From: Nonomuraea aurantiaca
GTDB lineage: Bacteria > Actinomycetota > Actinomycetes > Streptosporangiales > Streptosporangiaceae
Direction of reading: 5' to 3'
Length of the DNA stretch: 33,973 bases
Assembly: GCF_020215705.1 (NCBI RefSeq)
Contig: NZ_JAIWNB010000051.1
Coordinates: 1 to 33,973, forward strand
How positions within the stretch are numbered: position 1 is the first letter of the stretch; every line of letters begins with the position of its first letter. Under the pieces are notes generated by a model, which had not been told where the DNA came from, made no database searches, and saw only the letters and a program-made list of their open reading frames with translations. A program made the translations under genes and the position numbers. Below, piece after piece: positions 1-7,755 of the stretch.

Positions 1-41
1 ACTGCACTCGGGAGGGTGTGGGAGAGTAGGTCACCGCCGGA
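1..41 (+). rRNA. rrf: 5S rRNA, 3' end (partial)
   Basis: The window opens inside a 5S rRNA. The first 41 bases match the conserved 3' part of actinobacterial 5S (the TGCACTCGGGAGGGTGTGG block, then GAGAGTAGGTC and a CCGCCGGAC end). The 5' two thirds lie outside the window, so an rRNA operon ends here. Stacked terminator hairpins follow, as expected at the end of an rRNA operon. The exact mature 3' end (41-43) is uncertain. Confidence 0.9.
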
Positions 42-58
42 CAATCTTTGATAGCGGG

Positions 59-91
59 AAAGGGCTCCACGCGTGACGTGTGGGGCCCTTT
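59..91 (+). terminator. rRNA operon terminator hairpin 1
   Basis: A 15-bp stem (59-73 with 77-91, a few G-U pairs) closes on a 3-nt loop. The right arm ends in GCCCTTT and is followed by CTGCGTT. It lies 18 nt after the 5S end, so it is the likely primary intrinsic terminator of the rRNA operon. Confidence 0.75.
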
Positions 92-100
92 CTGCGTTAC

Positions 101-140
101 GGGGGGTTGCACGCCTTACGCGTGCGGGCCCCCTTTTTTT
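101..140 (+). terminator. rRNA operon terminator hairpin 2
   Basis: The outer GGGGG/CCCCC stem and inner GCACGC/GCGTGC stem are separated by a small G-U/mismatch zone. A run of seven T (134-140) follows directly. This is a classic intrinsic terminator, stacked behind hairpin 1. Confidence 0.75.
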
Positions 141-158
141 CTGCGTTGTACGGTGTAT

Positions 159-190
159 GGGTCTCACGCTTTGCCGTGTGGGGCCCTTTC
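159..190 (+). terminator. third terminator-like hairpin after the 5S
   Basis: GGGTCTCACG (159-168) pairs with TGTGGGGCCC (177-186), followed by TTTCTT. The right arm and tail resemble those of hairpin 1 (GTGTGGGGCCCTTTC in both), so it looks like a diverged duplicate of the first terminator. Confidence 0.5.
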
Positions 191-314
191 TTGCGTTTCC
201 GGGCCTTGTTGGGTGCGGTCCCGCGAGGCGCGGGGCGGTCTGCTGGGCGGAAGGCCAAGGGCGGGAGGGAGACGGCTTGGCGTCGGGGGCTTTTGCGTTC
301 CGGTTGGGTTGTTT

Positions 315-328
315 GCCAAGCGCTTGGC
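315..328. promoter_or_regulatory. perfect 14-bp palindrome, LacI-type operator candidate
   Basis: GCCAAGCGCTTGGC is a perfect palindrome 145 bp before the folC start, in the gap between the rRNA terminators and folC (187-473), where I see no convincing gene. The centre AAGCGCTT resembles operators of LacI/GalR-family repressors. The assignment is by resemblance only; no LacI-type gene is in the window. Confidence 0.4.
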
Positions 329-473
329 GTTTCTTGTCCGGTACCTCCTTGCTCTACGGCACGTGCCACCTCCCTGTGAGCTGCCCATGGCAGGTGAAGC
401 CCGGCGTACCGAAACCGCTGATCATCAGGCGGTGGCGTGGGAGAGCGCTCCGTACGGTCAGTAGGGTTGAGGG

Positions 474-1793
474 GTGGACTTTCGTGCGGTTGAACGCGCG
501 ATCATGGAGCGAGGCGTCGAGTGGGACTTCGAGCCGACGCTGGACCGGATCGCGGCTCTCATGGACCTGCTCGGCTCGCCGCAGCAGGCATACCCTGTTG
601 TGCACATAGCGGGCACGAACGGTAAGACGAGCACGGCGCGCTTGACCGAGGCGTTGCTCAAGGAGCGCAATCTGCGTGTGGGCCGGTTCACGAGCCCGCA
701 TCTCGTCTCGGTGCGCGAGCGCATCACCGTCGACGGCGAGTCGCTGAGTGAGGAGCGGTTCGCCCAGGTATACGAGGAGATCGTTCCTTACGTTGAGCTC
801 GCCGATACGCAGGGGCGGCGGATCCAGTTCTTCGAGTTGCTCACGGCGATGGCCTTCGCCGCGTTCGCCGACACTCCGGTGGATGTGGCGGTCGTCGAGG
901 CCGGCATGGGCGGTTCCTGGGACGCGACGAACGTCGCGGACGGCACCGTCGCCGTCGTCATGCCGATCTCGCTTGACCATACAGACCGGCTCGGGCCGGA
1001 CATTCCGAGCATCGCCGGGGAGAAGGCGGGCATCATCAAGCCCGGCGCCACGGCCATACTCGCCCAGCAGCAGCTCGAGGCCGCCGAGGTGCTGATGCGC
1101 CGGGCCGTCGACGTCGGCGCGGTGGTTGCGCGCGAAGGGCTCGAATTCGGGGTGCTCGCCCGCGAGGTGGCCATGGGCGGGCAGCTGCTCACGCTGCGCG
1201 GCCTCAAGGGCGTTTACGAGGAGGTCTACCTCCCGCTCTATGGCGAGCACCAGGCGAGCAACGCGGTCTGCGCACTGGCCGCTGTGGAGGCTCTGACGGG
1301 GGGTGACGACCCGCTCGACGTGGAGCTCGTACGCCAGGCGTTCGCGGGAGCGTCCTCACCGGGTCGGCTGGAGATCCTGCGTCGCACCCCCACGGTCGTC
1401 GTCGACGCGGCGCACAACCCCGGTGGCATGCAGGCGTCGCTCGAGGGCATGCAGGAGGCGTTCGACTTCGCCAAGGTCGTAGGCGTCGTCGCGGTGATGC
1501 GTGACAAGGATGTGCATACCCTGCTCGACCTGCTGGAGCCGATTCTCGACGAGATCGTCGTCACGCGTAACTCCTCGCCGCGGTCGATGTCGCCCGCCGA
1601 GCTGGCGGAGGTGGCCATACCGCTGTTCGGAGAGGACAGAGTGCGGGTCGTCGAACGCCTCGACGAGGCCATCGACATGGGCATCGGCATCGCCGACGCC
1701 CAGGGTGAGTTCAGCGGCACGGGCGTGCTCATCACCGGCTCGGTCGTGACGGCCGGAGACGCCCGTCACCTGCTCAAGGCGGGGAGCGTGTGA
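474..1793 (+). CDS. folC: bifunctional folylpolyglutamate synthase / dihydrofolate synthase
   Basis: FolC ligates glutamate to dihydropteroate and to folates in the cytoplasm, using ATP; this makes and retains the folate cofactors. The 439-aa protein has the Mur-ligase P-loop GTNGKTST (residues 47-54), the family motif around VEAGMGGSWDATN (141-153), an HTDRLG motif, EKAGIIKPG (183-191) and a C-terminal DAAHNPGG motif. The start is GTG at 474. An in-frame TGA at 468-470 excludes any earlier start, and ATG 504 is the only nearby alternative. In many actinomycetes folC follows valS; here an rRNA operon end precedes it. It overlaps the next gene by one base (TGATG). Confidence 0.95.
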   Translation: MDFRAVERAIMERGVEWDFEPTLDRIAALMDLLGSPQQAYPVVHIAGTNGKTSTARLTEALLKERNLRVGRFTSPHLVSVRERITVDGESLSEERFAQVYEEIVPYVELADTQGRRIQFFELLTAMAFAAFADTPVDVAVVEAGMGGSWDATNVADGTVAVVMPISLDHTDRLGPDIPSIAGEKAGIIKPGATAILAQQQLEAAEVLMRRAVDVGAVVAREGLEFGVLAREVAMGGQLLTLRGLKGVYEEVYLPLYGEHQASNAVCALAAVEALTGGDDPLDVELVRQAFAGASSPGRLEILRRTPTVVVDAAHNPGGMQASLEGMQEAFDFAKVVGVVAVMRDKDVHTLLDLLEPILDEIVVTRNSSPRSMSPAELAEVAIPLFGEDRVRVVERLDEAIDMGIGIADAQGEFSGTGVLITGSVVTAGDARHLLKAGSV

Positions 1794-2131
1794 TGAACTT
1801 CCAGGTCACCCCGGGCATGCGCCGGCTCGGCGCCAGCGTCCTCGGCATGGAGGCCATCGTCGCCGCCCTGATTACGCCGGTGGCGATCAACAGCGGCGTC
1901 CAGACGGGGGTGGCGGTCACTGTCGGTATCGGGCTGGCGGTGCTGTGCGTGATCGTCGCCGGGCTGCTCAAGCGGCCCTTCGCGTACGTCGCGGGCACCA
2001 TTCTGCAGGTCCTGGCCATCGGCACGGGGTTCCTCGTGCCGACGATGTTCTTCCTGGGAGTGATCTTCGCGGCGCTATGGATTACCGCGATATTCGTCGC
2101 TCGCCGTGTCGAGGGCGTGACTTCCCGCTAA
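1793..2131 (+). CDS. DUF4233 family small membrane protein
   Basis: This is a 112-aa hydrophobic protein with about four membrane segments and a short basic C-terminus (ARRVEGVTSR). Its position right after folC, with the start ATG overlapping the folC stop (TGATG), matches the actinobacterial DUF4233 family, which is routinely found in that place. GTG 1790 is one codon earlier and cannot be excluded. The family has no established function. Overlap with folC implies translational coupling and expression in the same transcript, but a role in folate metabolism is only inference. Confidence 0.8.
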   Translation: MNFQVTPGMRRLGASVLGMEAIVAALITPVAINSGVQTGVAVTVGIGLAVLCVIVAGLLKRPFAYVAGTILQVLAIGTGFLVPTMFFLGVIFAALWITAIFVARRVEGVTSR

Positions 2132-2142
2132 AGTCGGCGAAC

Positions 2143-3804
2143 ATGGCCGTCCCCCCGATCCAGCGGTCCCCGAACGCACACAGCGCGGGACTCAGGTTCC
2201 CATGGTTGCTCGACTCGGTGCTCGGGCTGCTCATCATCGTGGTGTTGCCGTTGGCGATGCTCGCGATCCCCAACACCGTGTCCGTGGTCTCGGGTCTGCT
2301 GCCCGACGGCTTCGACAAGCTCGCGCTGATGCGCGCGCACGGGCTGGCGCTCCCGGCGATGATCCTCACGGTTCCGCTCGCCGCGGTGGCGCTGCGCCAC
2401 GTAAAGGTCCCCCACATGCTGCTCGGCGGGCTCACGGTGCTCGCGCTGGCCGACGTCGCGGGCGGGTTCGCGGGCTCGACGTTCCTGGTGGCGACGCTGC
2501 GCGTGCTGCATGGGATCGGCGCGGGCCTGCTCATCCCGGCCACGCTGGTCGCGGCCTGGGAGCGTTCCATGGCGTTGCGGGCGATCTGGACCGGCATGCT
2601 GGCGTTCAGCCTGCTCGCCGCCCAGGCGCTCGCGCTGTGGCCGCTCGACCAGGTGAGCGACTGGAAGATCACGCTCCAGCCGTACCCGCTGCTGACGGGT
2701 ATCGCGCTCGCGCTGGCAGCGGTCTACTTCGTCGTCTGGCTGCTGCACGGCCAGCCGCCGATGCCCACGCCACGGGCCGCCGAACGCAGCCGCCTGATGC
2801 TCGCGAGCGTCCCCGCGGTGGGCATCTCGGTGGTGGCCATCAGCACCGCGAGTGAGGAGTGGGGGGCCGGTCTGGTCATCCTGCTGGCCGTGCTGGCGAT
2901 CGTGGCGCTGCTCGTGATGGCCTCCTTCGGCAGCCGTGAGGGCCGCACACTGGCGTACGTCATGGTCGCGGTCGGCATCGTGCTGCTCCCGAGCCTGGCC
3001 CAGATCACCTACGTGGAGATGCGCGGCCTCGGTGGTCCGGGTATGACCGGACTGTGGATCCCGTTCGTGGTGGCGGGTGTGTTGGCGCTGGCCTCCGCCA
3101 TCGCGGTGCGGCTGTTCGCCGGAGCGCGGTGGCTCGCGCCGCTGGGGCTGCTGGCGATGGTGGTCGGCCTGTGTTCGGTGCGGGTCCTGGTGCCGGCGGC
3201 CGATGGGCTCGTGTTGGTGATCCCGTTCACTCTGCTGGCGGCGGGTGCGGCGGTGGCGCTCACGTCGGCGCTCAGCCAGGCGGGCATCGGGGCGGCGCTG
3301 TTCGGCCTGGCGCTCTGTTTCCCCGGTGTGCTGGCTGGTTATCTGCTGGCTACCGGGGTGCAGTTGATGATGCTGCGCGGGGTCACGGTGGCGCAGCAGT
3401 TGGTGGACCGGTTCGTGGGCACGTTGCATCTGTGGTCGCTGATCGGCGGGTTCCTGGTGGTCGCGGTCATCGTCCTGGCGGAGTTGCTCTCGCGGCGCGC
3501 GGCTCCGGCCGATGAAGCGGATGAAGCGGCCGAGTCGATGGGCGGTGATTCGGCGTCTTCGGTGTCTTCGCCGGATGCAGGCGGCGATCTGGCGTCTTCG
3601 GTGTCGTCGCCAGGTGCAGGCGGTCATCCGGGGTCTTCGGCTTCTTCTCGGCCTACCGGGGCGATACCGCGCATGCCTGTGTCCCCCGACTCCTCCGGTG
3701 GGACTGACGGGGATGCCGCGAGTGTGGAGGGGGTGGGCGAGGTGACCGGCCCTGTCCCACCTGTCCCGCTTCAGGCTCAATCGCCCGAGGACACCACTCC
3801 GTAG
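2143..3804 (+). CDS. MFS-like polytopic membrane protein with repetitive hydrophilic tail
   Basis: This is a 553-aa integral membrane protein. I count about 14 hydrophobic segments, from roughly residue 20 to 455, which is the layout of DHA2-type major facilitator transporters. A segment like RVLHGIGAGLLIPATLVAAW resembles the MFS motif region. No substrate can be deduced. The last ~95 residues are a Ser/Gly/Pro-rich, probably cytoplasmic tail with an imperfect repeat of about 13-14 residues (ASSVSSPxAGG). The reading frame is open further upstream, but ATG 2143 lies 11 bp after the DUF4233 stop and begins a plausible N-terminus, while the upstream extension is Arg-rich shadow sequence from the overlapping gene. 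No strong Shine-Dalgarno is visible, so expression is probably coupled to the upstream genes. Similar proteins near folC are often annotated simply as MFS transporter. Confidence 0.75.
   Translation: MAVPPIQRSPNAHSAGLRFPWLLDSVLGLLIIVVLPLAMLAIPNTVSVVSGLLPDGFDKLALMRAHGLALPAMILTVPLAAVALRHVKVPHMLLGGLTVLALADVAGGFAGSTFLVATLRVLHGIGAGLLIPATLVAAWERSMALRAIWTGMLAFSLLAAQALALWPLDQVSDWKITLQPYPLLTGIALALAAVYFVVWLLHGQPPMPTPRAAERSRLMLASVPAVGISVVAISTASEEWGAGLVILLAVLAIVALLVMASFGSREGRTLAYVMVAVGIVLLPSLAQITYVEMRGLGGPGMTGLWIPFVVAGVLALASAIAVRLFAGARWLAPLGLLAMVVGLCSVRVLVPAADGLVLVIPFTLLAAGAAVALTSALSQAGIGAALFGLALCFPGVLAGYLLATGVQLMMLRGVTVAQQLVDRFVGTLHLWSLIGGFLVVAVIVLAELLSRRAAPADEADEAAESMGGDSASSVSSPDAGGDLASSVSSPGAGGHPGSSASSRPTGAIPRMPVSPDSSGGTDGDAASVEGVGEVTGPVPPVPLQAQSPEDTTP
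3547..3655 (+). repeat. tandem repeats coding the Ser/Gly tail of the MFS-like protein
   Basis: An approximately 40-bp unit built around GGCGTCTTCGGTGTCTTCGCC recurs about 2.5 times and encodes ASSVSSPxAGG. The repetition sits at the gene's 3' end, just before the intergenic repeat array at 3805-4160. Confidence 0.7.
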
Positions 3805-4160
3805 CATCGGCCCATAGGAGCACCGCATAGGGCTGGCCCGCTGGATCGGCCCGAGGCACCGGCACACCCGAGGCACCGGCCCATAGGAGGTACCGGCCCA
3901 TAGGACCCCGCGTAGGGCGGGTCCGGAGCACTGGGCGTAGGGGCCGGTGTAGGGCTGGCCCGGAGTACCGGCCCCTAGGGTGACCGCGTGGGGCCGGTCC
4001 GTAACGCCGGTCCGTACGACACCGCGTAGGGCTGGACCGCTGGATCGGTCCGAGGCGTCGGCCGTAGGGTCCCGTGTAGGGCCGGTCTGTAGGGCCACCC
4101 GTGGAGCGGGCCTGTAGGGCCGCCGTTGGACCATCGTGTGGGACCGGCCCGTGGGAGCGG
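3805..4160. repeat. degenerate GTAGGGCCGG-type intergenic repeat array
   Basis: This gap contains at least a dozen variants of GCGTAGGGCYGG / CCATAGGA, often 12-14 or 23-39 bp apart. A longer ~43-bp unit occurs at 3820-3862 and again at 4019-4061 with few changes (core CGCTGGATCGG). I see no convincing gene on either strand. The very long Arg/His/Gln-rich open frame on the minus strand is a composition shadow. Confidence 0.65.
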
Positions 4161-4303
4161 TTTCCCTGGAGTGCCACCTGTTGGTCGATGGTGTGTCGCC
4201 GACCGAGCGTGTACAGGGTGGCTGGCGCGAGGTGTGCCGGTGTGCGGGGCCTGGGTGCCGATGGGGCTCGGTCGGGTGGAAACGGGGGAGCCGTCGTGGG
4301 CGG

Positions 4304-4309
4304 TAAGCT
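4304..4309 (+). promoter_or_regulatory. possible ndk -10 element
   Basis: TAAGCT fits the actinobacterial TANNNT -10 pattern and lies about 117 bp before the ndk start, after the repeat array. No convincing -35 is seen. This is a weak prediction. Confidence 0.3.
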
Positions 4310-4425
4310 GAGCCGCAGCCACCTCGACGCGAGGGCCTGCGCCCCCGGGCCGATTCCCCGCGGAGCCAAGCCGGTGCATGTGGCCGCAGCCCCGAACCCA
4401 CACCCTGTTCGAAGGAGAACCTCAA

Positions 4426-4836
4426 GTGTCCGAGCGCACTCTTGTCCTGATCAAGCCCGACGGGGTGAAGCGTGGCCTCATCGGTGACGTGATCGCCCGC
4501 GTGGAGCGCAAGGGCCTGAAGGTCGCTGCGATGGACCTGCGCACTCTCGACGTCGACACCGCCAAGGCGCACTACGCCGAGCACTCCGAGCGCCCGTTCT
4601 TCGGCGAGCTCGTCGAGTTCATCACCTCGGGGCCGCTGGTCGCGCTGGTGCTGGAGGGGCCGCGCGCCGTCGAGGCGTTCCGCGCGCTGGCGGGGCTCAC
4701 GGACCCGGTCAAGTCGGCGCCCGGCACGATCCGCGGCGACCACGCGCTGGAGATCGGCGAGAACATCGTCCACGGCTCCGACTCGCCTGAGTCGGCCGCG
4801 CGGGAGATCAAGATCTTCTTCCCGGACCGGTTCTAG
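4426..4836 (+). CDS. ndk: nucleoside-diphosphate kinase
   Basis: Ndk transfers the gamma phosphate of ATP to nucleoside diphosphates through a phosphohistidine, balancing NTP and dNTP pools. The 136-aa length is typical. The N-terminus ERTLVLIKPDGVKRGLIG contains the conserved KPD, and the active-site motif NIVHGSDS places the catalytic His at residue 116. The GTG start at 4426 is supported by GAAGGAGA at 4411-4418 with good spacing; an ATG 48 nt upstream would add a non-conserved extension. It is monocistronic, between a repeat-filled leader and a strong terminator. Confidence 0.97.
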   Translation: MSERTLVLIKPDGVKRGLIGDVIARVERKGLKVAAMDLRTLDVDTAKAHYAEHSERPFFGELVEFITSGPLVALVLEGPRAVEAFRALAGLTDPVKSAPGTIRGDHALEIGENIVHGSDSPESAAREIKIFFPDRF

Positions 4837-4897
4837 TTTTCCCGCTTTTTCTGCTCTCTCTGACGTCTCTGCTTTCTCCGACGTCTTTGATGTGCCG

Positions 4898-4928
4898 AGC
4901 GCCCGCCATGATGGCGGGCGCTTTTTTT
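4898..4928 (+). terminator. ndk intrinsic terminator
   Basis: AGCGCCCGCC (4898-4907) pairs perfectly with GGCGGGCGCT (4913-4922) around a 5-nt loop. A run of seven T (4922-4928) follows. It ends the ndk transcript 62 bp after the stop. Confidence 0.9.
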
Positions 4929-5003
4929 GCGCAATTTTTGCCCGGCCACACCGGGCTGTGCGGGGTCGCGTGCGGCCTGTCTATGGCAGGCTTTTTGCGA
5001 TCT

Positions 5004-5102
5004 TGTACGGCAAGCCCGGTGCACCCCACCCGCCGCACAGGGCTGGCGCCTGTCCAGGGGCACGCTCCTCCGATGGAGGTGGCCGGGCGCCGTGACGTGC
5101 GC
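5004..5102. repeat. dispersed intergenic repeat, copy A
   Basis: These ~99 bp are clearly similar to 18051-18150 in front of obgE. The shared core is GTCCAGGGGCACGCTCCTCC, then GTGGCCG, and CGCCGTGACGTGCGC at the end. Both copies lie just downstream of a terminator and upstream of an essential gene. On the minus strand both read in one frame into a similar peptide (EERAPGxAP). Function unknown. Confidence 0.7.
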
Positions 5103-5309
5103 GCTGTCGGCCGTCTTCCGTGAATTGGCCCGGCCACGGCATAGGGGAGTTAGATCCCCAGGTTTCCGACTGACGGCCGCAGCCGGCGGGTGGGTCAAAA
5201 CGGCGCAAGACGGAGGCCCAATGTTGTCCTTCGCCTGCGGCGACATCGGGGCTTCCGGATGGGCTGAAGAATTTGTGGGGCACAGGGGGCTCATTGCGCG
5301 CCCTGGTGG

Positions 5310-5324
5310 GTAACGTCACGTTAC
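5310..5324. promoter_or_regulatory. inverted repeat upstream of mreB
   Basis: GTAACGT-C-ACGTTAC is a perfect 7+1+7 inverted repeat 58 bp before the mreB start. A further half-site ACGTTAC lies at 5358-5364 and the palindrome TCGAATTCGA at 5328-5337. Together they look like an operator/promoter zone for the mre operon. No regulator can be named. Confidence 0.45.
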
Positions 5325-5381
5325 GATTCGAATTCGATCCGTAGTCATTCGCGAACGACGTTACGGAAGGCTCCGTTCCCC

Positions 5382-6413
5382 ATGGGCAGCAAGCTCGCGT
5401 TTCTCGGCCGTGATATGGCGGTCGACCTCGGCACCGCCAACACGCTGGTCTACGTGCGCGGCCGGGGCATCGTGCTCAATGAGCCGTCGGTCGTCGCGAT
5501 CAACACTGTCACCGGGAAGATCGTCGCGGTCGGCATCGAGGCCAAACGCATGATCGGGCGGACGCCGGGCAACATCGTGGCCGTCCGGCCGCTCAAGGAC
5601 GGTGTGATCGCCGATTTCGACGTCACCGAGCGGATGCTGCGCTATTTCATCCAGCGGGTGCACAAGAGGCGGCACTTCGCCAAGCCGCGCATCATCATCG
5701 CCGTGCCCAGCGGCATCACCGGGGTGGAGCAGCGGGCGGTGAAGGAGGCCGGATACCAGGCCGGGGCCCGCAAGGTCTACATCGTCGAGGAGCCGATGGC
5801 CGCGGCGATCGGCGCGGGGCTGCCGGTGCACGAGCCGACCGGCAACATGGTCGTCGACATCGGCGGCGGCACCACCGAGGTGGCCATCATCTCCATGGGC
5901 GGTGTGGTGACCAGCCAGTCCATCAGGGTCGGTGGCGACGAGCTCGACCAGGCGGTGATCACCTTCGCGAAGAAGGAGTTCTCGATCATGCTCGGCGAGC
6001 GCACCGCGGAGGAGATCAAGATGGCCATCGGCTCGGCGTGTCCCATCGGTGAGGACCTGCACGCCGAGATCCGCGGCCGTGACCTGGTCAGCGGCCTGCC
6101 GAAGACGGTCGTGGTGTCCGGCGAGGAGATCCGTAAGGCGACGGAGGAGCCGGTCAACACCATCGTGGACGCCGTCAAGGTCACGCTCGACAAGTGCCCG
6201 CCCGAGCTGTCCGGCGACCTGATGGACCGCGGCATCGCGCTCACCGGCGGGGGCGCGCTCCTCAAGGGCATGGACGAACGCATCAAGACCGAGACCGGCA
6301 TGCCCGTCCACCTCGTGGAGAACCCTCTCGACTCGGTGGCGCTCGGCTCGGGCAAGTGCGTCGAGGAGTTCGAGGCGCTGCACCAGGTGCTCGTACCGGA
6401 GTCACGTCGCTGA
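5382..6413 (+). CDS. mreB: rod shape-determining actin homologue MreB
   Basis: MreB is a bacterial actin that forms membrane-associated filaments and organises lateral or spore-wall peptidoglycan synthesis. The 343-aa protein has the phosphate-1 motif DLGTANTLVY near residue 15, the phosphate-2 motif VDIGGGTTEVAI near residue 160 and the adenosine motif LTGGGALLKGM near residue 287. ATG 5382 follows ACGGAAGG at 5363-5370. It is the first gene of a five-gene operon, and its stop overlaps the mreC start (TGATG). In sporulating actinomycetes MreB mainly serves spore-wall integrity; this role is taken from the family. Confidence 0.97.
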   Translation: MGSKLAFLGRDMAVDLGTANTLVYVRGRGIVLNEPSVVAINTVTGKIVAVGIEAKRMIGRTPGNIVAVRPLKDGVIADFDVTERMLRYFIQRVHKRRHFAKPRIIIAVPSGITGVEQRAVKEAGYQAGARKVYIVEEPMAAAIGAGLPVHEPTGNMVVDIGGGTTEVAIISMGGVVTSQSIRVGGDELDQAVITFAKKEFSIMLGERTAEEIKMAIGSACPIGEDLHAEIRGRDLVSGLPKTVVVSGEEIRKATEEPVNTIVDAVKVTLDKCPPELSGDLMDRGIALTGGGALLKGMDERIKTETGMPVHLVENPLDSVALGSGKCVEEFEALHQVLVPESRR

Positions 6414-7291
6414 TGAGAGACTCCCGCCACGCCCGGCTGATCCTGGGGACGCTGCTCACGGTGGCGCTGGTCGTCCTGACCGTCGACCACCGCGCCGGCG
6501 CGGCCTCGCCGTTGTGGCCGCTGCGCACGGCCGGTTCGTGGTTCTTCGGTACGGTCGAGCAGGTCGGCGGCTCCGTGGTCCGCCCGGTCGGCGGCTTCTT
6601 CCACGCCATCGTCAACGCCCCCGCCGCCCAGGCCGAGCTCGACCGGGTCAAGGCGGAGAACGTCAGGCTGCGGGCCGGTCTGGCCGCGAGCCGGCTCGAC
6701 GCCGCCCGCGCCGCGGAGCTGAAGCGGTTGCTCGGTGTGGCGGGGCTCGGCGGCTACAAGATCGTTACGGCGAACGTGGTCGCCAGGCGCGGCCAGCCCG
6801 GCTTCGAGGACGCCATCGAGATCGACGTCGGCACCGGCGACGGCGTACGCCCCGAGATGACCGTGCTCAACGGTGAAGGGCTGGTCGGCCGGGTCATCCA
6901 GGCGACCGCCGACAGCTCGACCGTGGTGCTGATCAGCGACCCGGGCTCGGCCGCCGGTGCCCGGCTCGAAGGCGGTCAGGAGATCGGCGTCGTGCACGGG
7001 GTGGGGGAGAACGGGCGGCTCGTGCGGTTCCGGCTGCTGGACTCGACGGCGGCGATCACCCGTGGAAGTCGCATCGTCAGCTTCGGCTCCCAGCGCGGCG
7101 CGCCGTACGTCGCCGGGGTGCCGATCGGGGTGATCGAGCGGGTGGAGGCGACGCCGGGCGAGCTGACCCGCATCGCGTACGCCAGACCGTACGCGGATCT
7201 GACCGCGCTCGACGTGGTCGGCGTGGTGGTGGGGGCGCCGGCGAAGGACCCGAGGGACGCCGTGCTACCACCCAAGGAGGGGCCGCGATGA
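6413..7291 (+). CDS. mreC: rod shape-determining protein MreC
   Basis: MreC is a bitopic membrane protein that activates PBP2/RodA. The 292-aa product has an N-terminal basic segment, one membrane span (about residues 8-26), a predicted coiled coil rich in Ala/Glu/Arg around residues 70-105, and the extracytoplasmic beta-domain with VVARRGQPGFEDAIEIDVGTGDGV and GLVGRVIQ. The start ATG 6413 overlaps the mreB stop; the open frame continues upstream inside mreB but that part is Arg-rich shadow. Its end overlaps mreD (ATGA). Confidence 0.95.
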   Translation: MRDSRHARLILGTLLTVALVVLTVDHRAGAASPLWPLRTAGSWFFGTVEQVGGSVVRPVGGFFHAIVNAPAAQAELDRVKAENVRLRAGLAASRLDAARAAELKRLLGVAGLGGYKIVTANVVARRGQPGFEDAIEIDVGTGDGVRPEMTVLNGEGLVGRVIQATADSSTVVLISDPGSAAGARLEGGQEIGVVHGVGENGRLVRFRLLDSTAAITRGSRIVSFGSQRGAPYVAGVPIGVIERVEATPGELTRIAYARPYADLTALDVVGVVVGAPAKDPRDAVLPPKEGPR

Positions 7292-7755
7292 TCGTTGGGC
7301 TGTGCGTGCTGGCGGCGGTGTTGTTGCAGGTCATGCTCATCAACCGGCTGCCGCTGCCGGCCGGGGGAGCGCCCGACGTGGTGCTGCTCGTCGTGGTGGC
7401 GATGGCGCTGCTGCGCGGGCCCGCGGCGGGGGCGATCATCGGGTTCTGCGCGGGACTGCTGGTCGACATCGTGCCGCCCACGGCGCATCTGGTGGGCCAG
7501 TACGCGTTCGTGTTCGCGCTGGTCGGCTATGTGGCCGGGCGGGGCGTCGGCGGTCCGGCCACCACCGTCGTCCTGTGCGTGCTGATGGCGCCGCTGGTGT
7601 CGGCGGCGCTCGGCGGGCTGATCGCCGATCCGCGGGTGACGCTCTCGACGCTGACCGAGCAGGTGCCGGTGACCGTCGTCTACACGTTGATCGTCTCGCC
7701 CCTGGCCATCTGGCTGGTCACCCGTGAGAGGCCGCACCCGAGGTTCCCGCAATGA
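7288..7755 (+). CDS. mreD: rod shape-determining membrane protein MreD
   Basis: This 155-aa protein is almost entirely hydrophobic, with about five membrane spans and the mid-protein segment GFCAGLLVDIVPP typical of MreD (family motif GxxxGLLxD). It belongs to the MreBCD-PBP2-RodA elongation complex in the membrane. It starts at ATG 7288 inside the mreC stop (ATGA) and ends inside the next start (ATGA), so translation is coupled on both sides. Confidence 0.95.
   Translation: MIVGLCVLAAVLLQVMLINRLPLPAGGAPDVVLLVVVAMALLRGPAAGAIIGFCAGLLVDIVPPTAHLVGQYAFVFALVGYVAGRGVGGPATTVVLCVLMAPLVSAALGGLIADPRVTLSTLTEQVPVTVVYTLIVSPLAIWLVTRERPHPRFPQ

Noticed and set aside
48..609. Overlapping plus-strand frames between the 5S rRNA and folC
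   Set aside because: They begin inside terminator hairpins, have Cys/Arg/Gly-rich shadow composition and overlap folC out of frame.
3805..4160. CRISPR-like array
   Set aside because: Repeats are degenerate, irregularly spaced and lack unique spacers of constant length; no cas genes are present.
2128..4773. 881-codon open frame on the minus strand
   Set aside because: It is Arg/His/Gln-rich, runs antisense to the MFS-like gene and part of ndk and through the repeat array, and matches no protein pattern. It is a high-GC shadow.
5221..5313. 30-codon frame before mreB with GGAGG four bases upstream
   Set aside because: No recognisable protein, too-short spacing, and its stop falls in the inverted repeat. 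It could be a leader peptide but the support is too thin.
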